From assembly GCF_025421775.1 (NCBI RefSeq), contig NZ_JAOEFX010000001.1:186001-250000 (forward strand): DNA of 64,000 nt, written 5' to 3'. The notes under the pieces were generated by a model, which had not been told where the DNA came from, did not search any database, and saw only the letters and a list, made by a program, of their open reading frames with translations. Shown piece after piece: positions 46,414-54,445 of the stretch (within the stretch, counting starts at the first letter, position 1; each line of letters starts with the position of its first letter). The DNA is from Paenarthrobacter aurescens (lineage in GTDB: Bacteria > Actinomycetota > Actinomycetes > Actinomycetales > Micrococcaceae). A program made the position numbers and the translations under genes.

Positions 46414-46791
46414 TTGCGATTCGTTCAAGTGGCACAACACGCCGAAGACCTGAAAAGGGCGGCGGCTTTCTACTCTGCATTGTTGGACACCGAGCCCAAG
46501 GCTTTGCTCGAACCTCCCGGGCTGCTGTTTTTTGACGTTGGTGGTGTTCGGCTCCTTCTGGAGAAGGGGGCACCCTCATCCTTGGTCTATTTCGAGGTGG
46601 GGGACATCCACGGCACCGTGGCCGCGCTTCGACAGCGGGGTGTCCGGATCATTGCCGGGCCGCACATGATCTTTACCCACGAGGATGACACCTTGGGGCC
46701 GGCGAATTCGGAAGAATGGATGGCTTTCATCGAGGACAGTGAGGCCAATACGGTGGGACTGGTCAGCCGCATCCGGACAGCGGGGGACTAG
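46414..46791 (+). CDS. VOC (glyoxalase/bleomycin-resistance fold) family protein, copy 1
   Basis: A 125-aa single-domain vicinal-oxygen-chelate protein. The first half reads FVQVAQHAEDLKRAAAFYSALL, and the second has VYFEVGDIHGTVAALRQRGVRI, the usual beta-alpha-beta-beta-beta repeats. The C-terminal ending WMAFIEDSEANTVGLVSR carries a metal-ligand Glu position. TTG 46414 is chosen because GGAGG lies five bases upstream. It is followed by a decayed and then an intact PhnB-type VOC gene. The substrate is unknown. Confidence 0.85.
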   Translation: MRFVQVAQHAEDLKRAAAFYSALLDTEPKALLEPPGLLFFDVGGVRLLLEKGAPSSLVYFEVGDIHGTVAALRQRGVRIIAGPHMIFTHEDDTLGPANSEEWMAFIEDSEANTVGLVSRIRTAGD

Positions 46792-46810
46792 GACCAGCAC
46801 CCTTGGGCAG

Positions 46811-46838
46811 CCCGGCTTTGGTGACCCGGCTTTGGTGA
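46811..46838 (+). repeat. Tandem 14-bp duplication
   Basis: CCCGGCTTTGGTGA occurs twice head-to-tail, just before the VOC pseudogene. It looks like a replication-slippage scar. Confidence 0.8.
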
Positions 46839-46855
46839 TCTGTGAGAAGTGGCTG

Positions 46856-47075
46856 ATGCAAAAAGATTTCCACGTGTTTGTGCTTCGACGGCCAATCGAT
46901 GGAGGCTGCGGTGGATCGGTACTGGGAAGCCCTGCTGGCCGGGGGAGGGGAGTGCCAGTGCGGGTGGCCCAAGGACAGGCCCTGAGGGTTACAGCGCGCT
47001 ATGGAGGCCATGTTGAAAAAACGGAAACTTGAGATCAGCACCTTGCGACAGGCGCACGACGGCGGCAGAAAATAG
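46856..47075 (+). pseudogene. Decayed PhnB-like VOC gene
   Basis: The 366-base gap between two VOC genes holds remnants of a third. ATG 46856 is followed by a run of five A; with four A the frame reads MQKISTCLCFDGQSMEAA, a typical PhnB-family N-terminus. It then jumps directly to VDRYWEALLAGGGECQCGW, which belongs about 70 residues later. It stops at TGA 46983 after KDRP and continues in the same frame as LQRAMEAMLKKRKLEIS, the family C-terminus, to TAG 47073. So there is a frameshift, a large internal deletion and a second deletion with a stop. Confidence 0.75.
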
Positions 47076-47157
47076 TGGGGGACGGGCGTCTGATGACGCT
47101 GCTAGCATAGCCGCACGGTGAACTGCAACCCACCATAACCATGAGGAGAACTGACCG

Positions 47158-47586
47158 ATGACAACCCGCCTCAACCCCTATATCTCGTTCCGTGACAATG
47201 CCCGCGATGCCATCACCTTCTACGAATCCGTCTTTGGCGGTGAACTGAACATCAGCACCTTCGGCGACTACCAAGCGAGCGAAGATCCGGCGGAGGCCAA
47301 CAAGGTCATGCACTCCATGCTGGAGACTCCCGGCGGGTTGACCTTGATGGCAGCTGACACCCCAAGTGGCATGGAGTACAACCCCGGTGACAACATGTCT
47401 GTGTCCTTGAGTGGCGAAGCTTCGGACGAAGTCGAGCTCCGCGGCTACTGGGACAAGCTGGTCGACGGCGGCTCTGTGACAGTCCCGCTCGAAACGGCAC
47501 CCTGGGGGGACACCTTCGGGATGTGCGTGGACAGGTTCGGAATCGGGTGGCTCGTCAACATCGCGGGTGCGCAGCAAGGGCAGTAG
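47158..47586 (+). CDS. VOC family protein, PhnB-like, copy 2
   Basis: A 142-aa protein of the PhnB/DUF1338-like VOC group, often annotated as 3-demethylubiquinone-9 methyltransferase-like, although no methyltransferase fold is present. It opens LNPYISFRDNARDAITFYESVFGGEL and ends PWGDTFGMCVDRFGIGWLVNI, both diagnostic. ATG 47158 follows GAGGAG. The decayed gene immediately upstream belongs to a related group. The substrate is unknown. Confidence 0.9.
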   Translation: MTTRLNPYISFRDNARDAITFYESVFGGELNISTFGDYQASEDPAEANKVMHSMLETPGGLTLMAADTPSGMEYNPGDNMSVSLSGEASDEVELRGYWDKLVDGGSVTVPLETAPWGDTFGMCVDRFGIGWLVNIAGAQQGQ

Positions 47587-47664
47587 TCAACGCGACGAAG
47601 CGACCAACCGCAACTGTGCGTTTCGGGCAGCGGGATAGTCCTGGGGAAGGCCCGCAGAAGGTTT

Positions 47665-47692
47665 ACTTTACATAATGTAGATTATCGGCGTT
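47665..47692 (-). other. dif: Putative chromosome dimer resolution site dif
   Basis: Read on the minus strand, this 28-bp stretch has CCGATAATCTACATTATGT as its core. It agrees with the actinobacterial dif consensus as I remember it (arms CCGATAAT and ACATTATGTCAAGT around a variable centre) at 25 of 28 positions. It is intergenic, in the 184-base gap between the VOC gene and the UvrA-like gene, and is notably AT-rich. XerC/XerD would recombine sister chromosomes here, so the terminus of replication should be close. The rest of the gap shows nothing I recognise. Confidence 0.82.
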
Positions 47693-47770
47693 ATAGCAGG
47701 ATGCTGGAAGTGGTCATTCCGGGCCGTCCCGAAACGACCACAATCCGGCTTCCTGCTTGGCGGCGGCTTC

Positions 47771-50164
47771 CTACCTGGCGACGTAAGCGGCCAAGTGTTT
47801 GCCCGTCAGTGTCGACTTGCCGGCAATAAGCTCGGCGGGCGTTCCAGCGAAAACGATCTCGCCGCCGTCGTGACCAGCGCCGGGCCCAAGGTCGATGATC
47901 CAGTCGGCGTGTGCCATGACGGCTTGGTGATGCTCGATCACGATGACCGATTTCCCTGAAGCCACCAGGCGGTCCAACATCCCGAGCAGGTTTTGGACGT
48001 CAGCAAGATGCAAGCCCGTGGTCGGTTCGTCCAGGATGTAGATATCGCCCTTTTCGGACATCTGGGTGGCCAGCTTGAGCCGTTGGCGCTCACCGCCGGA
48101 CAGTGTAGTGAGCGGCTGGCCCAGCGTCAGGTAGCCCAACCCGACGTCTGCCAGGCGATCCAGGATTTTGTGGGCTGCAGGCGTCCGGGCCTCGCCATCG
48201 CTGAAGAAGCCCTCAGCCTCGTCCACGGACATTGCAAGCACCTCTGCAATATTGCGATCCCCCAGTTTGTACTCCAGGACCGACGCCTGAAAGCGCTTTC
48301 CGTCGCACTCCTCGCAGGTGGATTCCACTGTAGCCATGACGCCGAGATCCGTGTAGATGACGCCAGCGCCGTTGCACGTGGGGCAAGCGCCTTCGGAATT
48401 GGAGCTGAACAATGCAGGCTTCACGCCGTTGGCTTTGGCGAAGGCCTTGCGTATCGGCTCAAGGAGCCCCGTGTAGGTGGCCGGATTGCTCCTGCGCGAA
48501 CCTCGGATGGCTCCCTGGTCGATCACCAGGACCCCGTCACGCTTGGCCACTGAACCGTGGATCAGGGAGCTCTTTCCCGAACCGGCCACACCGGTAAGGA
48601 CACAGAGAACGCCGAGGGGGATGTCGACGTCGACATTTTTGAGGTTGTTGGTTGACGCGCCGCGGATCTCGAGCGCGCCGGAAGCAGATCGGACGCTGTC
48701 CTTGATGGAGGCACGATCGTCGAGATGGCGCCCGGTGATGGTGTCGCTCCCCCGCAACCCCTCCAAGTCGCCCTCGAAGCAAACAGAACCCCCTCCGGTA
48801 CCAGCGCCTGGTCCAAGGTCAACCACGTGATCGGCGATTGCGATCGTTTCCGGCTTGTGCTCCACTACAAGCACCGTGTTGCCCTTATCGCGCAACTGCA
48901 GCAGGAGTTGGTTCATGCGCTCGATGTCGTGGGGGTGCAATCCGATGGTCGGTTCATCGAAGACATAGGTGATGTCCGTCAGCGACGATCCGAGGTGGCG
49001 GATCATCTTGGTCCGCTGTGCCTCTCCCCCGGACAGCGTGCCTGCCGGCCGGTCCAGTGAAAGGTAACCCAGTCCGATCTCCGCGAAGGAATCCAAGAGG
49101 TGTTGGAGTCCTTTCAACAGCGGAGCAACGGAGGGCTCATCAAGGTCGCGGATCCATTCAGCGAGGTCGCTGATCTGCATGGTGCATACGGCCGCGATGC
49201 TCTTGCCTTTGATCTTGGATGACCGGGCTTCCGGGCTCAACCTGGTTCCCTCGCACTCCGGGCACGTGGTGAACGTGATGGCCCGCTCCACGAAGGCGCG
49301 GATATGTGGCTGCAGGGAATCGACGTCCTTGCTGAGCATTGACTTCTGGATTTTGGGGATGACGCCTTCGTACGTGAGGTTGATGCCCTCAACCTTGATC
49401 TTGGTGGGTTCCCGGTACAGGAGGTCGTGGAGTTCCTTCTTGGTGAACTTCGAGATGGCTTTGTCCATATTGAAGAAACCGGAACCGCTGAAGATTCGCC
49501 CATACCAGCCGTCCATGGTGTAGCCGGGAATGGTGAGTGCCCCTTCGCTGAGGGACTTCGTGTCGTCATAGAGGGCCGTGAGGTCGAAATCGTTGACCGA
49601 ACCCATGCCTTCACAGCGGGAACACATTCCGCCCAGCCGGTTGAAGCTGGCTTTCTCGGTCTTGGTCTTGCCCTCGCCGCGATCCACGGTGATGGCTCCG
49701 CTCGCTTTCACGGTGGGGACGTTGAAGGAGTACGCATTGGGCGAGCCGATGTGCGGGTGGCCAAGGCGGCTGAACAGGATCCTCAGCATGGCGTTGGCAT
49801 CGGTTGCAGTGCCCACGGTTGAACGCGGATTGGAGCCCATCCGCTCCTGGTCCACGATGATCGCTGTGGTCAGTCCTTCGAGCACGTCCACATCCGGCCG
49901 CGCCAGGGAAGGCATAAAGCCTTGGACAAAAGCGCTATAGGTTTCATTGATCATGCGCTGCGACTCAGCGGCGATGGTGGCGAAGACCAGCGAACTCTTG
50001 CCGGACCCGGAAACACCCGTGAAAACCGTCAGCCGGCGCTTCGGGATCTCGATGCTGACATCCTTCAGGTTATTTTCCCGTGCGCCTTGAACCCGGATCA
50101 GGTCGTGGGTGTCGGCCACGTGCGACCCAGGAGATTGCGTGTCGGTACTCGCAGCAATAGTCAT
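47771..50164 (-). CDS. UvrA-like ABC ATPase (excinuclease subunit A paralog)
   Basis: A 797-aa protein with two ABC modules: Walker A FTGVSGSGKSSLVF near residue 50 and LTGVAGSGKSSLI near 515, and signatures LSGGEAQR and LSGGERQR. Zinc-finger cysteines are present in CSRCEGMG/CPECEG and CPTCNGAG/CEECDG. It is about 150 residues shorter than housekeeping UvrA, fitting the class II UvrA2/DrrC type, which tends to lack the UvrB-binding region. ATG 50164 has GGAG five bases upstream. It is divergent from the type III PKS operon. It may help with DNA damage or drug tolerance; neither is shown by sequence. Confidence 0.9.
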   Translation of the reverse strand: MTIAASTDTQSPGSHVADTHDLIRVQGARENNLKDVSIEIPKRRLTVFTGVSGSGKSSLVFATIAAESQRMINETYSAFVQGFMPSLARPDVDVLEGLTTAIIVDQERMGSNPRSTVGTATDANAMLRILFSRLGHPHIGSPNAYSFNVPTVKASGAITVDRGEGKTKTEKASFNRLGGMCSRCEGMGSVNDFDLTALYDDTKSLSEGALTIPGYTMDGWYGRIFSGSGFFNMDKAISKFTKKELHDLLYREPTKIKVEGINLTYEGVIPKIQKSMLSKDVDSLQPHIRAFVERAITFTTCPECEGTRLSPEARSSKIKGKSIAAVCTMQISDLAEWIRDLDEPSVAPLLKGLQHLLDSFAEIGLGYLSLDRPAGTLSGGEAQRTKMIRHLGSSLTDITYVFDEPTIGLHPHDIERMNQLLLQLRDKGNTVLVVEHKPETIAIADHVVDLGPGAGTGGGSVCFEGDLEGLRGSDTITGRHLDDRASIKDSVRSASGALEIRGASTNNLKNVDVDIPLGVLCVLTGVAGSGKSSLIHGSVAKRDGVLVIDQGAIRGSRRSNPATYTGLLEPIRKAFAKANGVKPALFSSNSEGACPTCNGAGVIYTDLGVMATVESTCEECDGKRFQASVLEYKLGDRNIAEVLAMSVDEAEGFFSDGEARTPAAHKILDRLADVGLGYLTLGQPLTTLSGGERQRLKLATQMSEKGDIYILDEPTTGLHLADVQNLLGMLDRLVASGKSVIVIEHHQAVMAHADWIIDLGPGAGHDGGEIVFAGTPAELIAGKSTLTGKHLAAYVAR

Positions 50165-50295
50165 CATTTCTCCATCTGTTAGGCGGCGTTGCCCAACAGT
50201 CCCCCGCCGGCGTCGCCTGGTCCTCACTGACCAGCCTCGGTCAATACGATCGATTCTGCCATTGTCTTCCCAGCTTTACTCACTAAGAATGAAGC

Positions 50296-51432
50296 ATGCC
50301 GGTATACATGAGGTCCCTTGAAACCGCAGTTCCGCCAACCATCCTCGTCCAGCAGCAAGCACGCGAAGTTTTCGCATCCCAACCAGGCTTGACACGATTG
50401 GGAACGCGACTCGTCACCACCTGTTTCGACTCCGCAGCCATCGACACCCGCTACACGGCCGTTGCCGAGCTCAGCCTTGACGCCCATCCTGAGAACCCGC
50501 AGTTCTTCGACCCGGAAACAAACCGGGTGCTCAGCCCCAGCACGAAGGTCCGCAACGAAATTTTTGCGACAGAAGCCACCAAGCTCTTCGTGGAGTCAGG
50601 CAAAACTGCGGTGGCGCAAGCCTCGGGAATTGACCTGGACGACATCACCCACGTTATTACTGTGTCCTGCACGGGTTTCTTCAATCCGGGACCCGATTAC
50701 AAGGTGGTCAGGGCGTTGGGATTGAACCCGGCGGTTCAGCGCTACCACCTTGGGTTCATGGGCTGCTATGCCGCCTTTCCTGCCCTCAAAGCCGCCAAGC
50801 AATTCTGTGAGGCCGATCCCCAAGCAGTTGTCCTGGTGATCTGTGTCGAACTCTGTTCACTGCATGTCAGAACATCGAATGATCCAGACACCATCATGGG
50901 ATCAGCCATCTTCGGCGATGGCGCGGCGGCCGCCGTCGTAACGGCCAGGGAACCGGATGGGCCCGAACCCGTGATCCGGCTGGACCACTTCGAAACGGTT
51001 TTAACGCCTGTGGGCGAAGAAGCCATGGCCTGGAACATAGGCGATGAAGGATTCGAAATGGTGTTGGGCTCGTACGTCCCCCACATCATCGAAGAACACA
51101 TCACGGGGGCCTTGGAGCCCCTTCTCGCCAAAGAGCCGCAGTTGGCGGGAATCCCATACCGGGACATCACCCACTGGGCCATCCATCCGGGCGGCCGCAG
51201 CATCCTGGACAAGGTCGAATCCAAACTGGAATTGACGCAGGAGCAGTTGGTGCCCGCCCGGGAAACGCTGAGGGAATACGGCAACATGAGCAGTGCAACG
51301 GTGCTGTTTGTCTTGAAATACATGTTGGAGCACGCCGCCACTGAACGCGAGGAACGAATCTGTTCCATGGCGTTCGGCCCCGGGCTGACGGTGGAGACGG
51401 GCCTCTTCACGCTGGTCTCCCCCGACCTGTGA
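50296..51432 (+). CDS. Type III polyketide synthase (chalcone/stilbene synthase family)
   Basis: A homodimeric ketosynthase that extends an acyl-CoA with malonyl units to pyrones or resorcinols. The 378-aa protein has the full triad: Cys157 in HLGFMGCYAAFPAL, His297 in HWAIHPGGRS and Asn330 in EYGNMSSAT, plus the C-terminal FGPGLTVE loop. The stop overlaps the methyltransferase start by 4 bases. Together with that gene and the flavin monooxygenase, the layout resembles the Streptomyces srsABC operon for alkylresorcinols and quinones. The starter unit cannot be read by eye. Confidence 0.93.
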   Translation: MPVYMRSLETAVPPTILVQQQAREVFASQPGLTRLGTRLVTTCFDSAAIDTRYTAVAELSLDAHPENPQFFDPETNRVLSPSTKVRNEIFATEATKLFVESGKTAVAQASGIDLDDITHVITVSCTGFFNPGPDYKVVRALGLNPAVQRYHLGFMGCYAAFPALKAAKQFCEADPQAVVLVICVELCSLHVRTSNDPDTIMGSAIFGDGAAAAVVTAREPDGPEPVIRLDHFETVLTPVGEEAMAWNIGDEGFEMVLGSYVPHIIEEHITGALEPLLAKEPQLAGIPYRDITHWAIHPGGRSILDKVESKLELTQEQLVPARETLREYGNMSSATVLFVLKYMLEHAATEREERICSMAFGPGLTVETGLFTLVSPDL

Positions 51433-52166
51433 CGCCGTGGGGATCCCTCCGCGAGAGGGACCTGCACGCAGTCGAGCAGATGGACAGGCCCGACTGCGAC
51501 CCTGAACGCCTCCACAAGACCTATGCCCGCTTCCCGGTGGTCAACAGCCTGCTTTCAGGCTGGTTCAGTACGTACCGCCGACGCATCCGACCGGTGCTGG
51601 CGGAGGGAGGGACGACGTCGCTTCTGGACATCGGGTGTGGCAGCGGGGATGTGGCACGCAGCCTGGCCCGCTGGGCCAGCCACGATGGCTACCGTCTCTC
51701 GATAACGGCAATCGACCCGGACGAGAGGGCCTACGCCTTTGCAACCCAAGCCCCCGCTGTTGATGGCGTCAGCTATCGTCAAGCCCATAGCTCAGAATTG
51801 GTGGCGGAGGGCCGGACCTTCGACATTGTGATGTCCAACCACATCCTGCACCACCTTGACGCGGGACAACTGGCAGCGGTGCTGCGTGATTCCGAATCGC
51901 TGACCGGCAGGCTTGCCCTCCACAACGACCTCAACCGCAGCAACGTCGCGTACCTGCTGTTCATGGCAGGCTTCTGGCCCTTGGGCCTGGGCTCGTACAT
52001 TTGTGGCGATGGCCTGGTGTCCATCAGGCGCAGTTACACGGCGTCGGAGCTGGCGTTAGCCGTTCCGGAGGGGTGGACGGTTGAACGGAACGGACCTTGG
52101 CATCACCTCGCCGTCCACGGGAAGAGCCAGCAAGAGGGCCTGAATAGTCGGGGAAGACGTGTTTGA
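51429..52166 (+). CDS. SAM-dependent class I methyltransferase of the type III PKS operon
   Basis: A 245-aa Rossmann methyltransferase with SAM motif LLDIGCGSGDVARSLA near residue 65, acidic loop TAIDPDERAYAFA and MSNHILHHL near 136. GTG 51429 forms a GTGA overlap with the PKS stop, and its own stop overlaps the monooxygenase start by 8 bases. It probably O- or C-methylates the polyketide. The methyltransferase recalled for srsB is of a different (ICMT-like) class, so this would be a functional replacement; that comparison is from memory. Confidence 0.88.
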   Translation: MTPWGSLRERDLHAVEQMDRPDCDPERLHKTYARFPVVNSLLSGWFSTYRRRIRPVLAEGGTTSLLDIGCGSGDVARSLARWASHDGYRLSITAIDPDERAYAFATQAPAVDGVSYRQAHSSELVAEGRTFDIVMSNHILHHLDAGQLAAVLRDSESLTGRLALHNDLNRSNVAYLLFMAGFWPLGLGSYICGDGLVSIRRSYTASELALAVPEGWTVERNGPWHHLAVHGKSQQEGLNSRGRRV

Positions 52167-53289
52167 CGTTGTCATTGTTGGTGCCGGTCCGGTGGGGCTC
52201 TTCATGGGAGCGCTGCTGCTTCAGCACGGGCACCGGATCCGCATCGTGGAACGTCGGACCACCCGGAGCGACCGTTCACGGGCCATCGGAATCCACCCTC
52301 CGGCGTTGGCGGAACTGGCACGGGCCGGAGTGGCCGGTGACCTGATAGCAGCCGGGGTCCACATTCGCCGGGGCGTGGCTTACAGTCAGCGACGAAAGGT
52401 GGCCGAGCTGCCGTTCGACGGCGACGCTGCCTTTCCTTACATCCTCGCCGTACCCCAGGCACTGACCGAGAAGGTCCTGGAGCAAGTGGTCACGGATTTG
52501 GACCCGGAGGCCATCGTCCGCGGAGCTGACGTTCAGGAGGTAGTGGACGACTTCAGGTCTGTTCGGATCGCGGCAGATTCTCCCTCCGGAACCCTTGAGC
52601 TCAGGGCGCGCCTGGCTGTGGCCGCTGACGGAGCGCATTCAAAGATTCGACGAGGCATCCTGCCCCACCTTCCGCCACGGGGCTATCCGGACTGCTACAT
52701 CATGGGCGACTTCGCAGACGCCACCGGTCATGGGTCCGATGCCGTTTTATATCTGGAACCTGACGGCATCGTGGAGTCGTTTCCGCTCCCGGCTGGCGTG
52801 CGTCGATGGGTAGTAAGGCTGGGCGCACCGGACAAAGGTACGACGGCGGCCGGGCTGGCCGACTTGGTCGGTGCCAGGACCGGTGAGGTGCTGGACCCAG
52901 CCAGCAACACGATGTTGAGCGCTTTCGAAGTACGTTCGCGGCTGGCGAAGCGCATGGTCCACGGCCGGGTGGTGTTGCTCGGCGACGCCGCCCATGAAAT
53001 CAGCCCGATCGGAGGGCAGGGCATGAACCTGGGCTGGTTGGATGCCGCGGCACTCGCACCGATCATGGATGCTTCCTTCGGCGGCGCCGATGTGGGCCGA
53101 AGGCTGGAACACTTCGAGAGAGCACGCAGGAAAGCGGCGATGCGGGCTTCAAGGCAGGCAGGACTCAACATGGCTCTGGGCAGGCCGCTGCCGACTGCCG
53201 CCATGTCGGCCAGGAACAGGATTTTTGCCGCTGCTCTCGAGGTTCAGCCCGTCGCGGAGTTGGTGGAGCGGCGCTTCACCATGCGCTAG
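52159..53289 (+). CDS. FAD-dependent monooxygenase (PHBH fold) of the type III PKS operon
   Basis: A 376-aa flavin hydroxylase with the N-terminal VVIVGAGPVGLFMGALL motif, the DG motif VAADGAHSKIRR near residue 157 and the GD motif VVLLGDAAHEISPIGGQGMNLG near 273. GTG 52159 overlaps the methyltransferase end. It probably hydroxylates the aromatic ring made by the type III PKS, as SrsC does, allowing oxidation to a quinone. It is the third and last gene of the operon; a convergent SnoaL-like gene begins right after it. Confidence 0.9.
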   Translation: MFDVVIVGAGPVGLFMGALLLQHGHRIRIVERRTTRSDRSRAIGIHPPALAELARAGVAGDLIAAGVHIRRGVAYSQRRKVAELPFDGDAAFPYILAVPQALTEKVLEQVVTDLDPEAIVRGADVQEVVDDFRSVRIAADSPSGTLELRARLAVAADGAHSKIRRGILPHLPPRGYPDCYIMGDFADATGHGSDAVLYLEPDGIVESFPLPAGVRRWVVRLGAPDKGTTAAGLADLVGARTGEVLDPASNTMLSAFEVRSRLAKRMVHGRVVLLGDAAHEISPIGGQGMNLGWLDAAALAPIMDASFGGADVGRRLEHFERARRKAAMRASRQAGLNMALGRPLPTAAMSARNRIFAAALEVQPVAELVERRFTMR

Positions 53290-53697
53290 CTACTCGGGTG
53301 TGGTGTAGTAGCAGTCGTACGTATCCTGGCTGATGATCAGGCCGTCGCGGAGCTCGAAGACCGCAGTGCTCCTGGCCCGGATGGTATCGCCCCGGTCCCA
53401 GTGCGGAAGGTCAAGGAGCAGTGTGGCGGACCAGTTCATCTCGAGGACGACACGGTTTTGCTCGCTGGTTGTACGGACCACGTCAAAGCGCTGGTCAGCA
53501 ACAATGTCCTTGCTGTGGTCGGCCCCGGCCAACGTCTCCGCCAAGTTCCGCGTGGAGCCTGACTTGGACAAGGCATGGGGCCATTCCGTGAGCCTGAAGT
53601 CCTCGGCAAGGAAGGGCCGCAGCTCTGCAGCACCCCCGCCGGCTTCGACAGTTCGGACGAACCCGAGTACATGGTCCAAAGGGGTGGAATCGCTCAT
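53290..53697 (-). CDS. Nuclear transport factor 2 (SnoaL-like) family protein
   Basis: A 135-aa alpha+beta barrel protein of the NTF2/SnoaL type. It has the helical start STPLDHVLGFVRTVEAGG, the LRPFLAEDFRLTEWPHAL segment near residue 27 and the closing strands RARSTAVFELRDGLIISQDTYD. The family includes polyketide cyclases and steroid isomerases, but catalytic residues differ widely. It is convergent with the monooxygenase gene, with no gap. TAGGCT six bases before ATG 53697 suggests a leaderless message. A role in the polyketide pathway is possible but only positional. Confidence 0.85.
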   Translation of the reverse strand: MSDSTPLDHVLGFVRTVEAGGGAAELRPFLAEDFRLTEWPHALSKSGSTRNLAETLAGADHSKDIVADQRFDVVRTTSEQNRVVLEMNWSATLLLDLPHWDRGDTIRARSTAVFELRDGLIISQDTYDCYYTTPE

Positions 53698-53747
53698 TCG
53701 TCGAGCCTAGCCCACCATAGGCGGCACCCTGGCGATAGGCTCGTGAC
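53698..53747. promoter_or_regulatory. Divergent leaderless promoters for the NTF2-like gene and def
   Basis: Both strands carry the same hexamer at the same distance. Minus-strand TAGGCT (53709-53704) lies six bases before ATG 53697, and plus-strand TAGGCT (53736-53741) lies six bases before ATG 53748. Neither has a ribosome binding site. Confidence 0.65.
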
Positions 53748-54422
53748 ATGAACCACCACCCTCGTCCAGAGGCCACAAGTCCTGCCACGGACTTCAACCC
53801 CACCCAGATCAGGGATGCCGTGCGGCGGCTGCTTGATGCGGAAGAACTTCCCACCATTGTCCAGGCGGGCCACCCGGTGCTGCGACAGCAGGCGGCTCCT
53901 TTCGATGGCCAACTCGACGACGTCGAGCTGATGGCACTGGTCGAACGGATGCGCGATGCCATGCACGATGCGCCGGGCGTGGGTTTGGCCGCTCCACAGT
54001 TGGGTATCCCTTTGCAGCTGGCCGTGCTTGAAGATCAGTACGACATTGATCCGGCGTCCGCTGCGGTGCGGCACAGGGAACAGATGGAGTTCTTCGCCAT
54101 CGTGAACCCGCAATATCGTCCTCTGGGTACGGAGACTGCCTCGTTCTATGAGGGTTGCCTGTCTGTCAACGGCTACCAGGCCGTGGTGACCCGGCACCGA
54201 AACGTTGAGTTGAGATATTCCAACCCCGCAGGCGAACCGATGGAAGAGTGGTTCTCGGGCTGGCAGGCACGCATCGTGCAGCACGAGACCGACCACCTCC
54301 ACGGCATCCTGTACTTGGACCGGGCAGAGATCCGGTCACTGAGCAGCAATGCCGAGCACTCGGCCCGCTGGGCTGCTCCCGACATCGACGAGGCGCGCAG
54401 GAGCCTTGGCTTCCTGCACTGA
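53748..54422 (+). CDS. def: Peptide deformylase
   Basis: Removes the formyl group from nascent N-terminal methionine. The 224-aa protein has all three motifs: GVGLAAPQLG near residue 81, EGCLSVNGY near 134 and QHETDHLHG near 182, the last holding the zinc His pair. It has an N-terminal extension of about 35 residues compared with short deformylases. ATG 53748 lies six bases after TAGGCT and has no ribosome binding site. It is probably one of more than one deformylase in the genome. Confidence 0.95.
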   Translation: MNHHPRPEATSPATDFNPTQIRDAVRRLLDAEELPTIVQAGHPVLRQQAAPFDGQLDDVELMALVERMRDAMHDAPGVGLAAPQLGIPLQLAVLEDQYDIDPASAAVRHREQMEFFAIVNPQYRPLGTETASFYEGCLSVNGYQAVVTRHRNVELRYSNPAGEPMEEWFSGWQARIVQHETDHLHGILYLDRAEIRSLSSNAEHSARWAAPDIDEARRSLGFLH

Positions 54423-54445
54423 CACCGGGACGAAAGGGGCGGCGG

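Noticed and set aside
45542-53697. Genomic island or prophage around the putative dif site and PKS operon
   Set aside because: No integrase, transposase, tRNA attachment site, flanking direct repeats or phage genes were seen. Accessory genes alone are not enough.
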